A DNA stretch of 64,000 bases from Streptomyces fradiae ATCC 10745 = DSM 40063 (GCF_008704425.1 NZ_CP023696.1:6302501-6366500); one strand, 5' to 3'; shown: positions 16,922-26,564, counted from the first letter of the stretch. Notes: a model not told the origin generated them from the sequence alone. Made by a program: numbers and translations.

Positions 16922-17790
16922 AGGTCTCCCAGCATCTTCTCGAGCAGGCGCAGGGATTCGCGGGGGGTGAGAGCCTGCCCTCGGATGCTGCCATGTTTCG
17001 CGGCCAGGACGCGCACCTCTTCCGGGTCGGTGACGAGGCGGCTCACATGCTGAACCTCCAGATACGCGACCTGCGGCCTGCCCTTCGGAGTGAGAAGTGT
17101 GAACGGGCCGCCCATGCCCGCGTGTTCCTCGCTGGCGGTCGGCATGACCTGGATCTCGACGTGTCGCAACAGCCCGATGCGGAGCAGCTGTTCGAGCTGT
17201 CCGCGCTGGACTTCCCGGCCGCCGAAAGGATGGCGCAGAATGCTCTCCTGGACGACGGCGCAGATGGTCGGCGGTGGCCAACGGGTCATCAACTCCTGCC
17301 GTTGCATCCTCGCGGCCACACGTTCCTCGACGGTCTCCTCGTCGAAGAAGGGCTGCCGACTGGTGAACACGGCCCGTGCGTACTCCGGGGTCTGGAACAG
17401 GCCCGGCACCGCCTGGTTGGCGAAGTAGCACAACCCGACCGCCTCCGCCTCCAACCGCGCGTAGTCCCGGAACCACTCCGGATGCCGCACCCTCCGGCGG
17501 GTCTTCGCCCGTTCCACGTCCTCCGCGGCCGACGCCAGCAGGCCGCCGCAGTCCAGCAACCGGTCGACCGCGAGCAGCAGTTCCGGCTGGGGCGTCCGTC
17601 TCGCCCGCTCGACCGACGAGATGGTCTCCTCGGCGTACCCGATCCGGTCGCCCAGCTCCTTCTGGCTCAGTCCGGCCCGCTCACGGGCGACCTTGACCTG
17701 CCGGCCCAGGGCCCGGAACAGATCCGCGACCTCGTCCGTACCGTCCGTCTCGCCGCCCGTGGGAACCCTCGCACCCGGCTGCACCGTCAT
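16918..17790 (-). CDS. XRE-family helix-turn-helix regulator (HTH + DUF5753)
   Basis: 290 residues. The N-terminal HTH (roughly residues 28-85) reads VKVARERAGLSQKELGDRIGYAEETISSVERARRTP across the recognition helix. The remainder is the DUF5753 region with WFRDYARLEAEAVGLCYFANQAVPGLFQTPEYARAV. It belongs to the large actinobacterial class that includes WhiJ-like regulators and is coupled to the DUF397 gene. Likely targets are its own promoter and unknown genes. Confidence 0.93.
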   Translation of the reverse strand: MTVQPGARVPTGGETDGTDEVADLFRALGRQVKVARERAGLSQKELGDRIGYAEETISSVERARRTPQPELLLAVDRLLDCGGLLASAAEDVERAKTRRRVRHPEWFRDYARLEAEAVGLCYFANQAVPGLFQTPEYARAVFTSRQPFFDEETVEERVAARMQRQELMTRWPPPTICAVVQESILRHPFGGREVQRGQLEQLLRIGLLRHVEIQVMPTASEEHAGMGGPFTLLTPKGRPQVAYLEVQHVSRLVTDPEEVRVLAAKHGSIRGQALTPRESLRLLEKMLGDL

Positions 17791-17937
17791 GCCACACCAC
17801 CACCCTGTTCCGTGTCACCGAGGGCGAACCGGCGAAGGCCCGGCGCGGTCACGGCCGTACGCCCGTACACCACCGCCCCGCGCCGGGACAGCGGCCCCGC
17901 GTACGGCCCGGACATCTGGCGGCCCGGCGGGCGGCCC

Positions 17938-20526
17938 TCAGGAGGCGCCGCGGGCCACCCAGCGGTCCCGGAACCACGTCAGGGTCTCCGCGAGCAGCTT
18001 CCGGTTGCCCTCCTGCGCCACCAGGGACAGCCGGATGTTGGGGCGCAGCTCCAGCTTGCCCTCCGGGATGTCGACACCTTCCAGGGCGTTGAGACGGGCG
18101 AGGAGCCCGGCGCGCAGCGCCCGGTCGGTGAACGGCTCCCGTACGGCCATGTACTGGAACACCACCTCCGCCGTGCCCCCGCGCCCGGCCCCGGGGTAGA
18201 GCGTCATGGGCCAGATGCCGCGGCCGGGACCGCCCGCCTCGCCGAGCATGAGGTAGGCGCTCGTGGTGACGTGCCCCGCGCCGTGGCCGATCCAGCCGCC
18301 CAGTTCCTCCCAGTGGGTGAAGAGCGCGCGCACGGCTTCGACCGTCCCGGGGGAGTCGTCCGCGGCGAGCTGGCGGAAGAACCGCTGGGCGCGGGTCTCC
18401 TCGCCCGGCGGCTGCGCCGCCGTCCCGTCCCACGCGGGGTCCTCGCCGTCCGTCCGGTCGTCGTCCGTGCCGGCCAGCAGCGCGGCGAGGTCGTCGGCGG
18501 TGAGCCGTTGGGCCGGGTCGGCGGCCCCGGTCGCCGTGAAGCGGACGCCGTCGCCGGCGAGCCGGGAGCGTACGTCGTCGCTCCCCGGCTCCTGGGGCGC
18601 CGTCCACCGGAAGCCGTCGGAGACCCGGCCGTCGGAGGTGAGGACGCGGTAGGCGTTGACCACCCCCGGGGTGTTGGCCAGGTGGTTGCCCACGGCCTGG
18701 GCGCCGGAGCCGAGGAACGCGGCGAGGTCGCCGTACGAGGTCCAGGTGCCGTGGGGGAGAGCGGCGAGGACCTGGTGGGCGAGCTGCCAGTCGCGACTGC
18801 GCTCCGCGCGGCCGACTCCCCGCAGCGGCGCCGGCCACAACGCGATCGCGCGGTCGGCGAGTTCGTCGGCGCGGGCCAGGATCTCCCGGACGCCCCAGCG
18901 CTCGGTGGCGGCGATCCGGCGGTTCATCTCCAGATGACTGCCGCGCAGCAGATCCTGCTTGCGGTCGAAGGGGTGGTTGGAAAGCTCCGCGTTGACCCCG
19001 GTGAGCGTCAGGTTGCCCAGGGTGTGCTGGAACCTGGCGTGCAGTTCCTCCGGGGCCTCGCCCCCGGTGGCCTCCTCGCCAAGGGCACTCAGCCAGGCGT
19101 CGCCGGGGGACTGCGGCATGACGTGCTCGATGGTGAGCTGCGCGGAGGCGAAGTCGACCGGTTCGGGGTGCTCGTAGCTCTCCTCCAGCCGCTGCAGCAC
19201 CAGCTTGCGCTGCTGCCAGCGGCCGTACTGGTAGAACGGCGCGGTCCTGATCTTCTCCCGCAGTTCGGCGTCGTCGGGCCAGAAGCGGTTCTCCGAGGAG
19301 AGGAGCCGGCGCAGCCCCTCGGTGACCGGCACGTCGAGCGGGAGCTGTGCGGGCACGGCCTGGAAGATCCGGTTGAGGTTGTTGGTCGGGACTCGGCAGA
19401 TCATGCGGCGGACCAGGAAGCTCTCGACGTAGGACAGGGCGCGGGCGGTCTCGGATGCGTCCAGTTCTCCGCGCTCGCGCCGGTCGAGCAGCAGCATCAG
19501 GGCGGGGTGGGTGACGGCCGCCTGCCACGCCTCGAGGCGGCTGAGCGCGGCCCGGACCGCGGGGTCGGGCTCCTCCCCGGGGTGCAGCAGCCGGCGGAAG
19601 TGGGCGCTGCGGCGGTGCAGTTCCCTGATGTACCGCTCGATCTCCTCTTCACCGGCCCCGGCGTCCTCGAAGCGCCGCTGCTGGGCGGCGTACAGGTCCT
19701 GGCGGCGGACCCGGTCGTCGCCGTCGAGTACCAGCTGCAGCCACATGAGCTGTTCCAGCTCGTCGTTGCCGAGGCTGTCCTGCAGGGGGAGCCAGTATGT
19801 CTCGTAGACGTGCTCGCCGCGCGTCCGCAGTCTCATGAAGAGGTAGTTGCGCAGCAGGTCGGCCTGGCTGAGCTTGAGGCCGGTGTTGTTGAGCGACTCG
19901 AAGATGCGGTGCACGTTGTCGCCGCGCTCGGCGGTCACCGCCACCAGCGCGAGCCGGGAGGTGATCGCCTGCTCGATGCGGAACACGTCCTGCGGGGCCG
20001 CCGGATCGTCCGCCTCGACGAGCTTCCTGCGGAAGAAGGCGTAGGCGGTGGCGATCCCGCTGCCGGGGCCCTGACCGGTCAGGGGGCCGCGGACATGGGC
20101 GGCGAACTGAGCGCGGTCCGCCTGCGTGGGCAGCAGGCGGAGGCGGTCGGCGCCGCTCTTCCACTTGTTGATCAGGTACTGCTCGTCGATTCGCTGGGCC
20201 TCGACGGGCGCGGTGTCCGCGACATGGTCGCGGATGGCGGCCAGGGCCAGGGACAGGGTGGTCAGCCGCTGCTGGCCGTCGACGACGAGCCAGCGGGGGA
20301 AGGTCGCGTCGTTCTGCGGTGACGGTGCCAGCACCACCGAGCCGAGGAAGTGCGTGCTCGCCGACCGGTCCCCCGACTCCAGCAGCAGGGCCTGCTCCAG
20401 GATGTCGTTCCAGAGCTGCTTGAGGTGCTTCTCCGTCCAGGAGTACGTCCGCTGGTAGAGCGGCACCTGGAACTGCTGGGCCCGGCCCTGCATGAGATCG
20501 GCGAACAACGTCTCCTTGGCCTGCAC
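17938..20526 (-). CDS. GmrSD-type DUF262/DUF1524 protein with alkyltransferase-like insert
   Basis: 862 residues from GTG 20526. The N-terminal DUF262 (GmrS-like) domain has QRTYSW (25-30) and DGQQRLTTL (83-91). The DUF1524 (GmrD, HNH-like nuclease) region has IEHVMPQS (466-473), HTLGNLTL (501-508) and NHPFDRK (517-523). Residues about 582-645 resemble the DNA-binding half of O6-alkylguanine transferases (ALPHGTWTSYGDLAAFLG, AVGNHLANTP, YRVLTSDGRVSDGF), but the reactive PCHR cysteine is replaced by NAYR. A last domain (about 705-862) is unrecognised. GmrSD enzymes cleave modified phage DNA, so an anti-phage or DNA-quality role is likely. It lies beside the XRE-DUF397 pair. Confidence 0.85.
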   Translation of the reverse strand: MQAKETLFADLMQGRAQQFQVPLYQRTYSWTEKHLKQLWNDILEQALLLESGDRSASTHFLGSVVLAPSPQNDATFPRWLVVDGQQRLTTLSLALAAIRDHVADTAPVEAQRIDEQYLINKWKSGADRLRLLPTQADRAQFAAHVRGPLTGQGPGSGIATAYAFFRRKLVEADDPAAPQDVFRIEQAITSRLALVAVTAERGDNVHRIFESLNNTGLKLSQADLLRNYLFMRLRTRGEHVYETYWLPLQDSLGNDELEQLMWLQLVLDGDDRVRRQDLYAAQQRRFEDAGAGEEEIERYIRELHRRSAHFRRLLHPGEEPDPAVRAALSRLEAWQAAVTHPALMLLLDRRERGELDASETARALSYVESFLVRRMICRVPTNNLNRIFQAVPAQLPLDVPVTEGLRRLLSSENRFWPDDAELREKIRTAPFYQYGRWQQRKLVLQRLEESYEHPEPVDFASAQLTIEHVMPQSPGDAWLSALGEEATGGEAPEELHARFQHTLGNLTLTGVNAELSNHPFDRKQDLLRGSHLEMNRRIAATERWGVREILARADELADRAIALWPAPLRGVGRAERSRDWQLAHQVLAALPHGTWTSYGDLAAFLGSGAQAVGNHLANTPGVVNAYRVLTSDGRVSDGFRWTAPQEPGSDDVRSRLAGDGVRFTATGAADPAQRLTADDLAALLAGTDDDRTDGEDPAWDGTAAQPPGEETRAQRFFRQLAADDSPGTVEAVRALFTHWEELGGWIGHGAGHVTTSAYLMLGEAGGPGRGIWPMTLYPGAGRGGTAEVVFQYMAVREPFTDRALRAGLLARLNALEGVDIPEGKLELRPNIRLSLVAQEGNRKLLAETLTWFRDRWVARGAS

Positions 20527-20655
20527 TTCGGCCCCCCTTGCTCCTCGGCGTCCCGGCCGATTACATCAGTCCGGCGGGCCTTCGCGCCGGAGAAGTCACG
20601 AGGATGCGCCGCCGCCCGCGGCACGGCCGCGCACCCGCCGAAGGCCGGTTCGGTG

Positions 20656-21048
20656 TCACCGGTGGCGGCGCAGGGTGAACCGGGCGGCGACCGGTATCCC
20701 GACGGCGGTGCCGCAGGCCAGCCAGAACAGGAGCCTGCCGGTGGGGCCGTTGACGGTCCGCAGCTCGCCGTCTGCGTGCAGGCAGAACGCGTCGGGAGGG
20801 AAGTACCGGGCGACGGGGGTCCCGACGTCGTGGCACGGCGAGGTCTCCGGGAAGAGGACGGGCTGGGCCCGCTGCGAGAGGACAGCGCCGAGGATCACCA
20901 CCGCCCACACGGACGTCACCCACACCGCCGTCGCCCCCATGGCGAGCTCGCCGGCGGGGAGCCGCAGCCGCCGGCCCAGCGTCCAGAGCCCGACGGTGGG
21001 CAGCACGAAGAGGGCGAGTGCGACGGCCGACAAGAGCAGGCCGGTCAT
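20656..21048 (-). CDS. Small membrane protein of unknown function
   Basis: 130 residues from the ATG at 21048, preceded by AAGGAG at ideal spacing. Three or four hydrophobic segments are visible (LLLSAVALALFVLPTVGLWTLG, MGATAVWVTSVWAVVILGAVL, LLFWLACGTAVGIPVAARF), with a loop between the second and third that contains a pair of cysteines. No family recognised. Confidence 0.6.
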   Translation of the reverse strand: MTGLLLSAVALALFVLPTVGLWTLGRRLRLPAGELAMGATAVWVTSVWAVVILGAVLSQRAQPVLFPETSPCHDVGTPVARYFPPDAFCLHADGELRTVNGPTGRLLFWLACGTAVGIPVAARFTLRRHR

Positions 21049-21492
21049 TCCTGTGCTCCTTGGGTACGACGGCCCCGGTGCGGGGCAGAGGGGTCTCTGG
21101 GCGGGCGGTGGGGGCGGTGTGCGCGGGTGTACGTGTGCGCCGGGCGGGTGCGCCGGACGGGTGCGCCGCGGTGTGTGGTCCGCTGTGTGGACGCGCGGGC
21201 CGCGCACCTGGTTGCACCCCCTCCCCGCCCCGCGCCGCCCCGGCCTTCGGCCGCTCGCCGCCGCCTCGGTGCCCGGGGCCGCGCGGGCCCTGCCTCGACC
21301 GGGCGCCTCCATCGCCACGCGGACCGTCCCGACGGACCCCGCCCAGCCGCAGCCGCCGTCCCGGGCCGGGCCCGCGACGCGTCACCCCGCGCGCCCCCGG
21401 CTTCCGCGCGTGCGCCCTGCCGCCCGGCCCGCGGGGCTCGTACGGTGGGCGACGGACGGGTGAGGCGCATCGAGGGGGAAGGCGGTCGCGGG
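21049..21492. other. Low-complexity GT/GC-rich intergenic region
   Basis: Runs of GGGCGGGTGCGCC-like and GTGTG words. No gene, and no operator with good symmetry, was seen. Confidence 0.5.
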
Positions 21493-21611
21493 TGGAGCAC
21501 CAGGCCGAGGGCAAGCACCGGTCGCCGATCGGAGACGACGGGCACCAGCCGAACCGCCCCGTGCCGCCCCCGCCGCCTCCCGCGCCCGCGCCGGTGCCGG
21601 AGCGGAAGTAG
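21493..21611 (+). CDS. Candidate 38-aa peptide with polyproline tail
   Basis: A GTG start at 21493 with GAGGGGGAAGG upstream gives a 38-residue peptide: a polar N-terminal half (HQAEGKHRSPIGDDGHQ) and a proline-rich tail (PVPPPPPPAPAPVPERK). Its stop lies 8 bp before the methyltransferase ATG, compatible with translational coupling. It may be a real small protein or a modification substrate, or simply leader sequence; codon bias alone cannot decide at this length. Confidence 0.4.
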
Positions 21612-21619
21612 CGGCCCAC

Positions 21620-23029
21620 ATGACCGTCGGCGGCCCCGCGCGGGGACGGACCGGCTCCGCTCCGGTCGACACGGACCTCGGACCGGGGCGGGTCGGCACG
21701 CCCCCGGCCGACGCGGGCCCCGTGCCAGGGCGGATCGGCACGCCTCGGGGCGGCGCGGGACCCGCGTCGGGGCGGGCGAGCACCGCTCCGGCCGACGCGG
21801 TCCCCGCGCCGGGGCGGCCCGGTGCGGCGGCGCCCCTCGGCACCCGCCCTCCGGCGGGGCGTGGAGGCCCCGCCCCGGTCGACGCGCTCCTGGCAGCGCT
21901 CGCCGGGCACCTGGGCCGGCCGCTGCCCGCGCGGTACGAGGCGGCGGTGCGCGCGGTGCCGCGGCACCTCTTCCTCCCCGACCGGCTGTGGCTGCGCGAC
22001 GGCGCCGGCGGCTACGCCCCCTGCGACCGCGCCACGGACCCCGGCGGATGGATGCGGGCCGCGTACGCCGACACCACGCTCGTCACCCGGTTCACGGACG
22101 GCCTGCCGTCCTCCGCCGCCTCCATGCCCTCCATGGTCCTGCGCACCCTGCTGCTCGCGGACCCGGCTCCCCACCACCGGATCCTGGAGCTCGGTACCGG
22201 GACGGGCTTCAACGCGGCCCTCCTCGCCGTGCTCGCCGGCGACGGCCGCGTCACGTCCGTCGAACTGCACCCCGGACTCGCCGGGCGGGCCGTGGCCGGC
22301 CTCCGGGCCGCCGGGCGCGATCCGCTGGTCGTCACGGCGGACGCGGCCGGGGGCTGGGCGCCCGGCAGCCCGTACGACAGGATCGTCGCCACCTTCTCCG
22401 TCGACCGCGTCCCGCCCGCCTGGCTGCGGCAGGCCCGCGAGGGCGGGCGGATCGTCACGCCGTGGACGTCGTCCTGGTGCTCGTACGGCACCCTCGGTCT
22501 CGACGTCCGCCCCGGCGGCGCGGCGCTGGGCCGCTTCCACGCGTTCGCGTCCTTCATGCCGATGCGCACCCCGGGCGGCGGCTCCGCGCACCCGGCCGGG
22601 GAGCGCCCGGCCGCCCTGCCCGACTCCACCGGCGGGACGGCCATGACCCGCCTTTCGCCCTGGTCGGTCGCCGGCGGCGACCTGGACGCGGAGTTCCACA
22701 TCGGGCTGAGCGTCCCCGGTGCCTCCTTCGCCTGGGACACCAGCGGCGAACACGCGCACACCCGCCTCCTCGTCCGCGAGGCCGACGGCCCGTCGTGGGC
22801 GGCCGTCGACCACGACGGCCGGGACGCCGCACGCTTCGCCGTCACCCAGGCCGGCCCGCGCGCCCTGTGGGACGAGGTCGCGGCGGCGTACCGGCTCTGG
22901 GACGGACTCGGCCGGCCCGCGGTCGGCCGCTACCGCCTGACGGCCGACGCCGACGGGACGCAGACCGTGTGGATCACCGTCGAGGGCTCCCGCGCGGTCC
23001 CGGTACGGACGCTCCCCGCCGCCCTGTGA
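21620..23029 (+). CDS. PIMT-like SAM methyltransferase with long N-terminal low-complexity extension
   Basis: 469 residues. The first 85 or so are Gly/Pro/Ala-rich repeats of a PxPGRxGTP type. The core (about 95-330) is related to protein-L-isoaspartate methyltransferases: VPRHLFLPDRLW, then the SAM loop LELGTGTGFNAALLAVLAGDGRVTSVE, VPPAWLRQAREGGRIV and FMPMRTPGGG. This resembles the methyltransferases of ATP-grasp peptide maturase (graspetide-type) systems and lanthipeptide OlvS_A-like enzymes, but no ATP-grasp gene is next to it. It could repair isoaspartate or modify a peptide. The true start may lie within the repeat region. Confidence 0.75.
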   Translation: MTVGGPARGRTGSAPVDTDLGPGRVGTPPADAGPVPGRIGTPRGGAGPASGRASTAPADAVPAPGRPGAAAPLGTRPPAGRGGPAPVDALLAALAGHLGRPLPARYEAAVRAVPRHLFLPDRLWLRDGAGGYAPCDRATDPGGWMRAAYADTTLVTRFTDGLPSSAASMPSMVLRTLLLADPAPHHRILELGTGTGFNAALLAVLAGDGRVTSVELHPGLAGRAVAGLRAAGRDPLVVTADAAGGWAPGSPYDRIVATFSVDRVPPAWLRQAREGGRIVTPWTSSWCSYGTLGLDVRPGGAALGRFHAFASFMPMRTPGGGSAHPAGERPAALPDSTGGTAMTRLSPWSVAGGDLDAEFHIGLSVPGASFAWDTSGEHAHTRLLVREADGPSWAAVDHDGRDAARFAVTQAGPRALWDEVAAAYRLWDGLGRPAVGRYRLTADADGTQTVWITVEGSRAVPVRTLPAAL

Positions 23030-23105
23030 GCGACGCGTCGCGCACGGGGGAGGCGGCGCGGGGCCGGGTGGACGCCCCGGCCGTGCGTGGCCGCCGTCTC
23101 CCGTC

Positions 23106-25160
23106 TCAGGCCCGGTCCCCGCCGGCGGCGGTCCGTTCCGTACGGTCGCCGTTCATCAGCAGCGCCAGCTCGACCCGCGAGCGGACGCCCAACCGGCTGA
23201 AGACGTTGCGCAGGTGGTGGTCCACGGTGCGCGGGCTGAGCGACAGCCGCGTGGCCACCTCGCGGTTGGTGGCGCCCGACGCCACGAGCGCCGCCACGCG
23301 CTGCTGCTGCGGAGTCAGCCGGCCCAGAGCGTCGGCGTCCTCGTCGAGGGCGCTCTCCCCGGCGGCCCGCAGTTCGGACTGCGTGCGCCTCTCCCACAGC
23401 AGGGCGCCGCAGCGTTCGAAGCCGACGAGGGCGGCGCGCAGCTGGTGCCGGGCCTCCAGGGGCCTGCGCCTTCGGCGCAGCCACATGCCGTACGACAGGA
23501 ACGTGCGGGCGTGCTCGAACTGGCCGTCGGCGGCCTCGTGCTCCTCCAGGGCCCTGCGGTACAGCGCGTCGCAGTCCTCCTCCCGCGCCGTCAGGGCCCG
23601 CAGGCGGGTCAGCTGGGCCCTGGCCTGCGGATCGGCGCCCAGGGCGGCCCACTCGGCGTACAGGTCGACCATGCCGGTGACGTCCTCGTCCAGCCCCGCC
23701 AGGACCGTCGCCTCCACGAGGCACGGCACCGCGAGCATCCACAGGCCGAAGTGCCCGCGCCGGGGGCCCGGCCGGAGCAGCGGCCCGAGCCGGACCGCGG
23801 CCTGTCCGGCCCGCCCCTGCCCCAGATCGGCGCGGGCGCGCGCCCACTCCGCCAGGGTGCTCACCTGGAGCAGTCCGTGCGGCCGGGCGACCGACAGGGC
23901 GGCCTCGGCGTGGTGCTCGGTGGCGGAGTCGGCGCCCACCAGGGAGCAGACCAGCGCCAGCAGGGCGTGGTGCTGCGCGCCGAGGTTGCGCTGACCGAGC
24001 CGGCGGGCGGCGCGCAGACCCTCCTCGGCGTGGGCGCGGGCCTGGTGGTGGAGCCCGGCGCGCAGTTCCGCGTACGCCAGGTACTCCAGGATGCGGGCGG
24101 TCGGCCCGCCCTGGGCGCCGGCGGCCGCCAGGGCGCGGCCGAGCAGGCGCCGCGCCGCGGTGAGGTCGCCCAGCACCAGGGCCGCGCGGCCCGCGTACAG
24201 CAGGGTGTCCGGCCGCTGGGTCCGCGCCGCGGCGGCGAGCAGCGGTCCCATCTCCCGCGCCGCACGGGCGAAGTCGGTCAGGACGACGTGGCGCATGCCC
24301 GCCCGGAAGGCACCCCACGGCGCCGCCGCGACATCCGGGCTCACGGCTCCCGGCCCCATGGCTCCCGGCCCCATGGCTCCCGGCCCCATGGCTCCCGGCC
24401 CCATGGCTCCCGGGCTCACGGCTCCTGGGCCCAGGGCTCCCGGCCCCAGGGCTCCCGCGCTCACGGCCTCCGGCTCCACGGCTCCCGGGCTCACGGCTCC
24501 TGGGCCCAGGGCTCCCGGCCCCAGGGCTCCCGCGCTCACGGCCTCCGGCTCCGCGGCTCCCGGGCTCACGGCTCCCGGGCCCACCGCCCCCGCGCCCACG
24601 GCGCCTTGGCCCACGACATCCCCGTCCGCGGCGTCCGCGGCGTCCGCGAAGCCCGCGCCCCCGCCCGCCGCGGCGCCGGGCTCCCGAGCGCCGGTGCCCG
24701 CGGCGCGTCCGGAGGGCAGCGGCGGCGTACCGACCGCACCCCGTTCGAAGAGGCCGGCGGGGCGCCCGCCGGGTCCTCCGGCGGGGCGCTCCAGCGTCTG
24801 GAGGTACGCCGTGAGGTCGCCGGCCGCCCAGGCCGCCTCCGCCGCCGCCGCGAGGGCCTGCTCCGCGCCCCCCACGTCGTGCGGCCCGAACGCCTCGGCG
24901 GCGAGCAGCAGGGTCTGGTGGGCGTCGGCCACGGGGCCGTCGCCCAGCAGGATCAGCCCCCGCAGAAGCTGCGCCCGCGCGCGGAGCGCGTCGTCGTCAC
25001 CGGCCGTGCCGTGGGCGGCCGCGAGGAGGGCGAGGGCCCGGCGGGTCCGCCCGCCCAGGCGGGCGCGCTCGGCGGCCCTCAACAGCTGCGGAGCCCGGCC
25101 GCCGATCAGCCGCGCGGCCTCGTCGCCGACCGCGCCGGCCGTCTGCTCGTCCACGTCCAA
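23106..25160 (-). CDS. LuxR-family regulator (TPR region, C-terminal HTH) with internal minisatellite
   Basis: About 685 residues if started at TTG 25160 (GGGGAG upstream); GTG 25154 is an alternative and an ATG exists further up at 25310. The C-terminus is a LuxR HTH ([44 protein letters not shown]). The rest consists of alpha-helical TPR-like repeats as in the LAL class, but the N-terminal AAA/Walker ATPase domain of LALs is absent. In the middle a proline/glycine/alanine-rich insert is built from 15-nt units (see repeat). It is divergent to the polyester hydrolase gene, which it may regulate. Confidence 0.82.
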   Translation of the reverse strand: MDVDEQTAGAVGDEAARLIGGRAPQLLRAAERARLGGRTRRALALLAAAHGTAGDDDALRARAQLLRGLILLGDGPVADAHQTLLLAAEAFGPHDVGGAEQALAAAAEAAWAAGDLTAYLQTLERPAGGPGGRPAGLFERGAVGTPPLPSGRAAGTGAREPGAAAGGGAGFADAADAADGDVVGQGAVGAGAVGPGAVSPGAAEPEAVSAGALGPGALGPGAVSPGAVEPEAVSAGALGPGALGPGAVSPGAMGPGAMGPGAMGPGAMGPGAVSPDVAAAPWGAFRAGMRHVVLTDFARAAREMGPLLAAAARTQRPDTLLYAGRAALVLGDLTAARRLLGRALAAAGAQGGPTARILEYLAYAELRAGLHHQARAHAEEGLRAARRLGQRNLGAQHHALLALVCSLVGADSATEHHAEAALSVARPHGLLQVSTLAEWARARADLGQGRAGQAAVRLGPLLRPGPRRGHFGLWMLAVPCLVEATVLAGLDEDVTGMVDLYAEWAALGADPQARAQLTRLRALTAREEDCDALYRRALEEHEAADGQFEHARTFLSYGMWLRRRRRPLEARHQLRAALVGFERCGALLWERRTQSELRAAGESALDEDADALGRLTPQQQRVAALVASGATNREVATRLSLSPRTVDHHLRNVFSRLGVRSRVELALLMNGDRTERTAAGGDRA
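24335..24618. repeat. 15-nt coding minisatellite inside the LuxR gene
   Basis: About 18 tandem five-residue units on the minus strand ([25 protein letters not shown]). There is higher-order duplication: a block of about 75 nt ([20 protein letters not shown]) occurs twice, followed by four identical GPGAM units. The frame is kept throughout. Length is likely to vary between strains. Confidence 0.85.
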
Positions 25161-25617
25161 TGCCGCTCCCCGTCGTGCGCTGTTCCGGAGCGGCACGCCC
25201 GATCCGCTGCCACCCCGCGTGAACCGGGTGGCGAACCGCGCGGAATCACGCTGCTCCGGGCAGCCGATTATCGGACACATCGGGGAGGCAGCCCAGAGGG
25301 GAGCGGCCACGACCCGCTCGGCGCGGGCCGGGAGACCGGTGATTCCACCGATGCGCGGGCGACGACGCCGCTCCTACGCTGAGCGCGGCCGACGTCCCGG
25401 GCAGGTCCCGGGAGCCGGCCGCACGGCGTCCGGCCGGGAGCGTTCCGCGCTCCGGGAGCCCCACACCGCACGGACGCACACGACCCCCGATCCACCGTCC
25501 TCCTCGACCTCCGGGGGCAGGGCCCCGGCCGACGGCACCCGCCGGAAGCCGGTGGGCGCCCACGTCCGGGCGCGCCGCACACCCGCCGCCGGGAGGCGAG
25601 GCGAGAGGAAGACGCTC
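25161..25617. promoter_or_regulatory. Divergent promoter region, LuxR gene / polyester hydrolase
   Basis: 457 bp. TACGCT at 25375-25380 could be a -10 box for the hydrolase gene. The ribosome-binding site GAGAGGAAG lies before 25618. No clear operator palindrome was found. Confidence 0.4.
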
Positions 25618-26556
25618 ATGCAGGCATCCCCCCACACCTCCGCGTCCACACCCGGCGGCGGACCCGCGCGGCACCGCCGCCGTTCCCGCGGCCCGCTCCT
25701 GGGCGTCCTCGCCTCCGCGGCGGCGCTGGCCGGCCTGGCGACCACGCTCGCCGGCGGCGCGAACGCCGCCGAGAACCCCTACGAGCGCGGCCCGGCCCCC
25801 ACCGAGTCCAGCGTGACGGCCCCACGCGGCACGTACGCCGTCTCCGAGACCAGCGTCTCCCGGTACAGCGTGTCCGGGTTCGGCGGTGGCACGATCTACT
25901 ACCCCACCAGCACCGCCGACGGCACCTTCGGCGCCGTGGCCATCGCTCCCGGATACACCGCGCTCCAGTCCTCGATCGCCTGGCTGGGCCCGCGGCTCGC
26001 CTCCCAGGGCTTCGTGGTGTTCACCATCGACACCAGGACCACCTCCGACCAGCCGGCCTCCCGCGGCGACCAGCTGCTGGCCGCGCTCGACTACCTCACG
26101 AAGTCCAGCAGCGTCCGCGGCAGGGTGGACGGCACGCGGCTCGGGGTCATGGGCCACTCGATGGGCGGCGGAGGCACGCTGGAGGCCGCCAAGGACCGGC
26201 CCTCGCTCAAGGCCGCCATCCCGCTCACCGGGTGGAACCTGGACAAGAGCTGGCCCGAGATCAAGACGCCCACCCTCGTCGTGGGGGCCGACAGCGACAC
26301 CATCGCCCCGGTCCGCTCGCACTCCGAGCCGTTCTACGAGAGCCTGCCGTCCTCGCTGGACCGGGCGTACCTGGAGCTGAACAACGCCGGCCACTTCGCC
26401 CCGAACACGTCGAACACGACGATCGCGAAGTACAGCATCAGCTGGCTGAAGCGGTTCATCGACGACGACACCCGCTACGAGCAGTTCCTGTGCCCCCTGC
26501 CGAAGCCGAGCCTGACGATCGCGGAGTACCGGGGCAACTGCCCCCACACCTCCTGA
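25618..26556 (+). CDS. Secreted polyester hydrolase / cutinase-type lipase (PETase-like)
   Basis: 312 residues with a long N-terminal signal (cleavage near residue 50, [13 protein letters not shown]). The fold is that of Thermobifida cutinases and PET hydrolases: APGYTA (oxyanion Y113), the nucleophile elbow G179-H180-S181-M182-G183, D227 in [11 protein letters not shown]259 in NNAGHFAPN, an aromatic W206 in LTGW, and the C-terminal disulfide pair C292/C308. The His before the catalytic Ser and the lack of a second active-site disulfide place it with type I actinobacterial enzymes. Natural substrates are probably cutin or other polyesters and triglycerides. Activity on PET is an inference. 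Confidence 0.92.
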   Translation: MQASPHTSASTPGGGPARHRRRSRGPLLGVLASAAALAGLATTLAGGANAAENPYERGPAPTESSVTAPRGTYAVSETSVSRYSVSGFGGGTIYYPTSTADGTFGAVAIAPGYTALQSSIAWLGPRLASQGFVVFTIDTRTTSDQPASRGDQLLAALDYLTKSSSVRGRVDGTRLGVMGHSMGGGGTLEAAKDRPSLKAAIPLTGWNLDKSWPEIKTPTLVVGADSDTIAPVRSHSEPFYESLPSSLDRAYLELNNAGHFAPNTSNTTIAKYSISWLKRFIDDDTRYEQFLCPLPKPSLTIAEYRGNCPHTS

Positions 26557-26564
26557 CCGCCACC

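Noticed and set aside
16993-20322. 1109-codon plus-strand frame opposite the XRE and GmrSD-type genes
   Set aside because: No motifs; the opposite strand has intact DUF262/DUF1524 and HTH signatures.
20350-23994. 1214-codon plus-strand frame spanning several genes
   Set aside because: Crosses intergenic repeats and runs out of frame with the methyltransferase; Arg/Pro-rich artefact.
24335-24618. Possible CRISPR array
   Set aside because: Units are contiguous 15-mers without spacers and translate in frame inside a LuxR gene.
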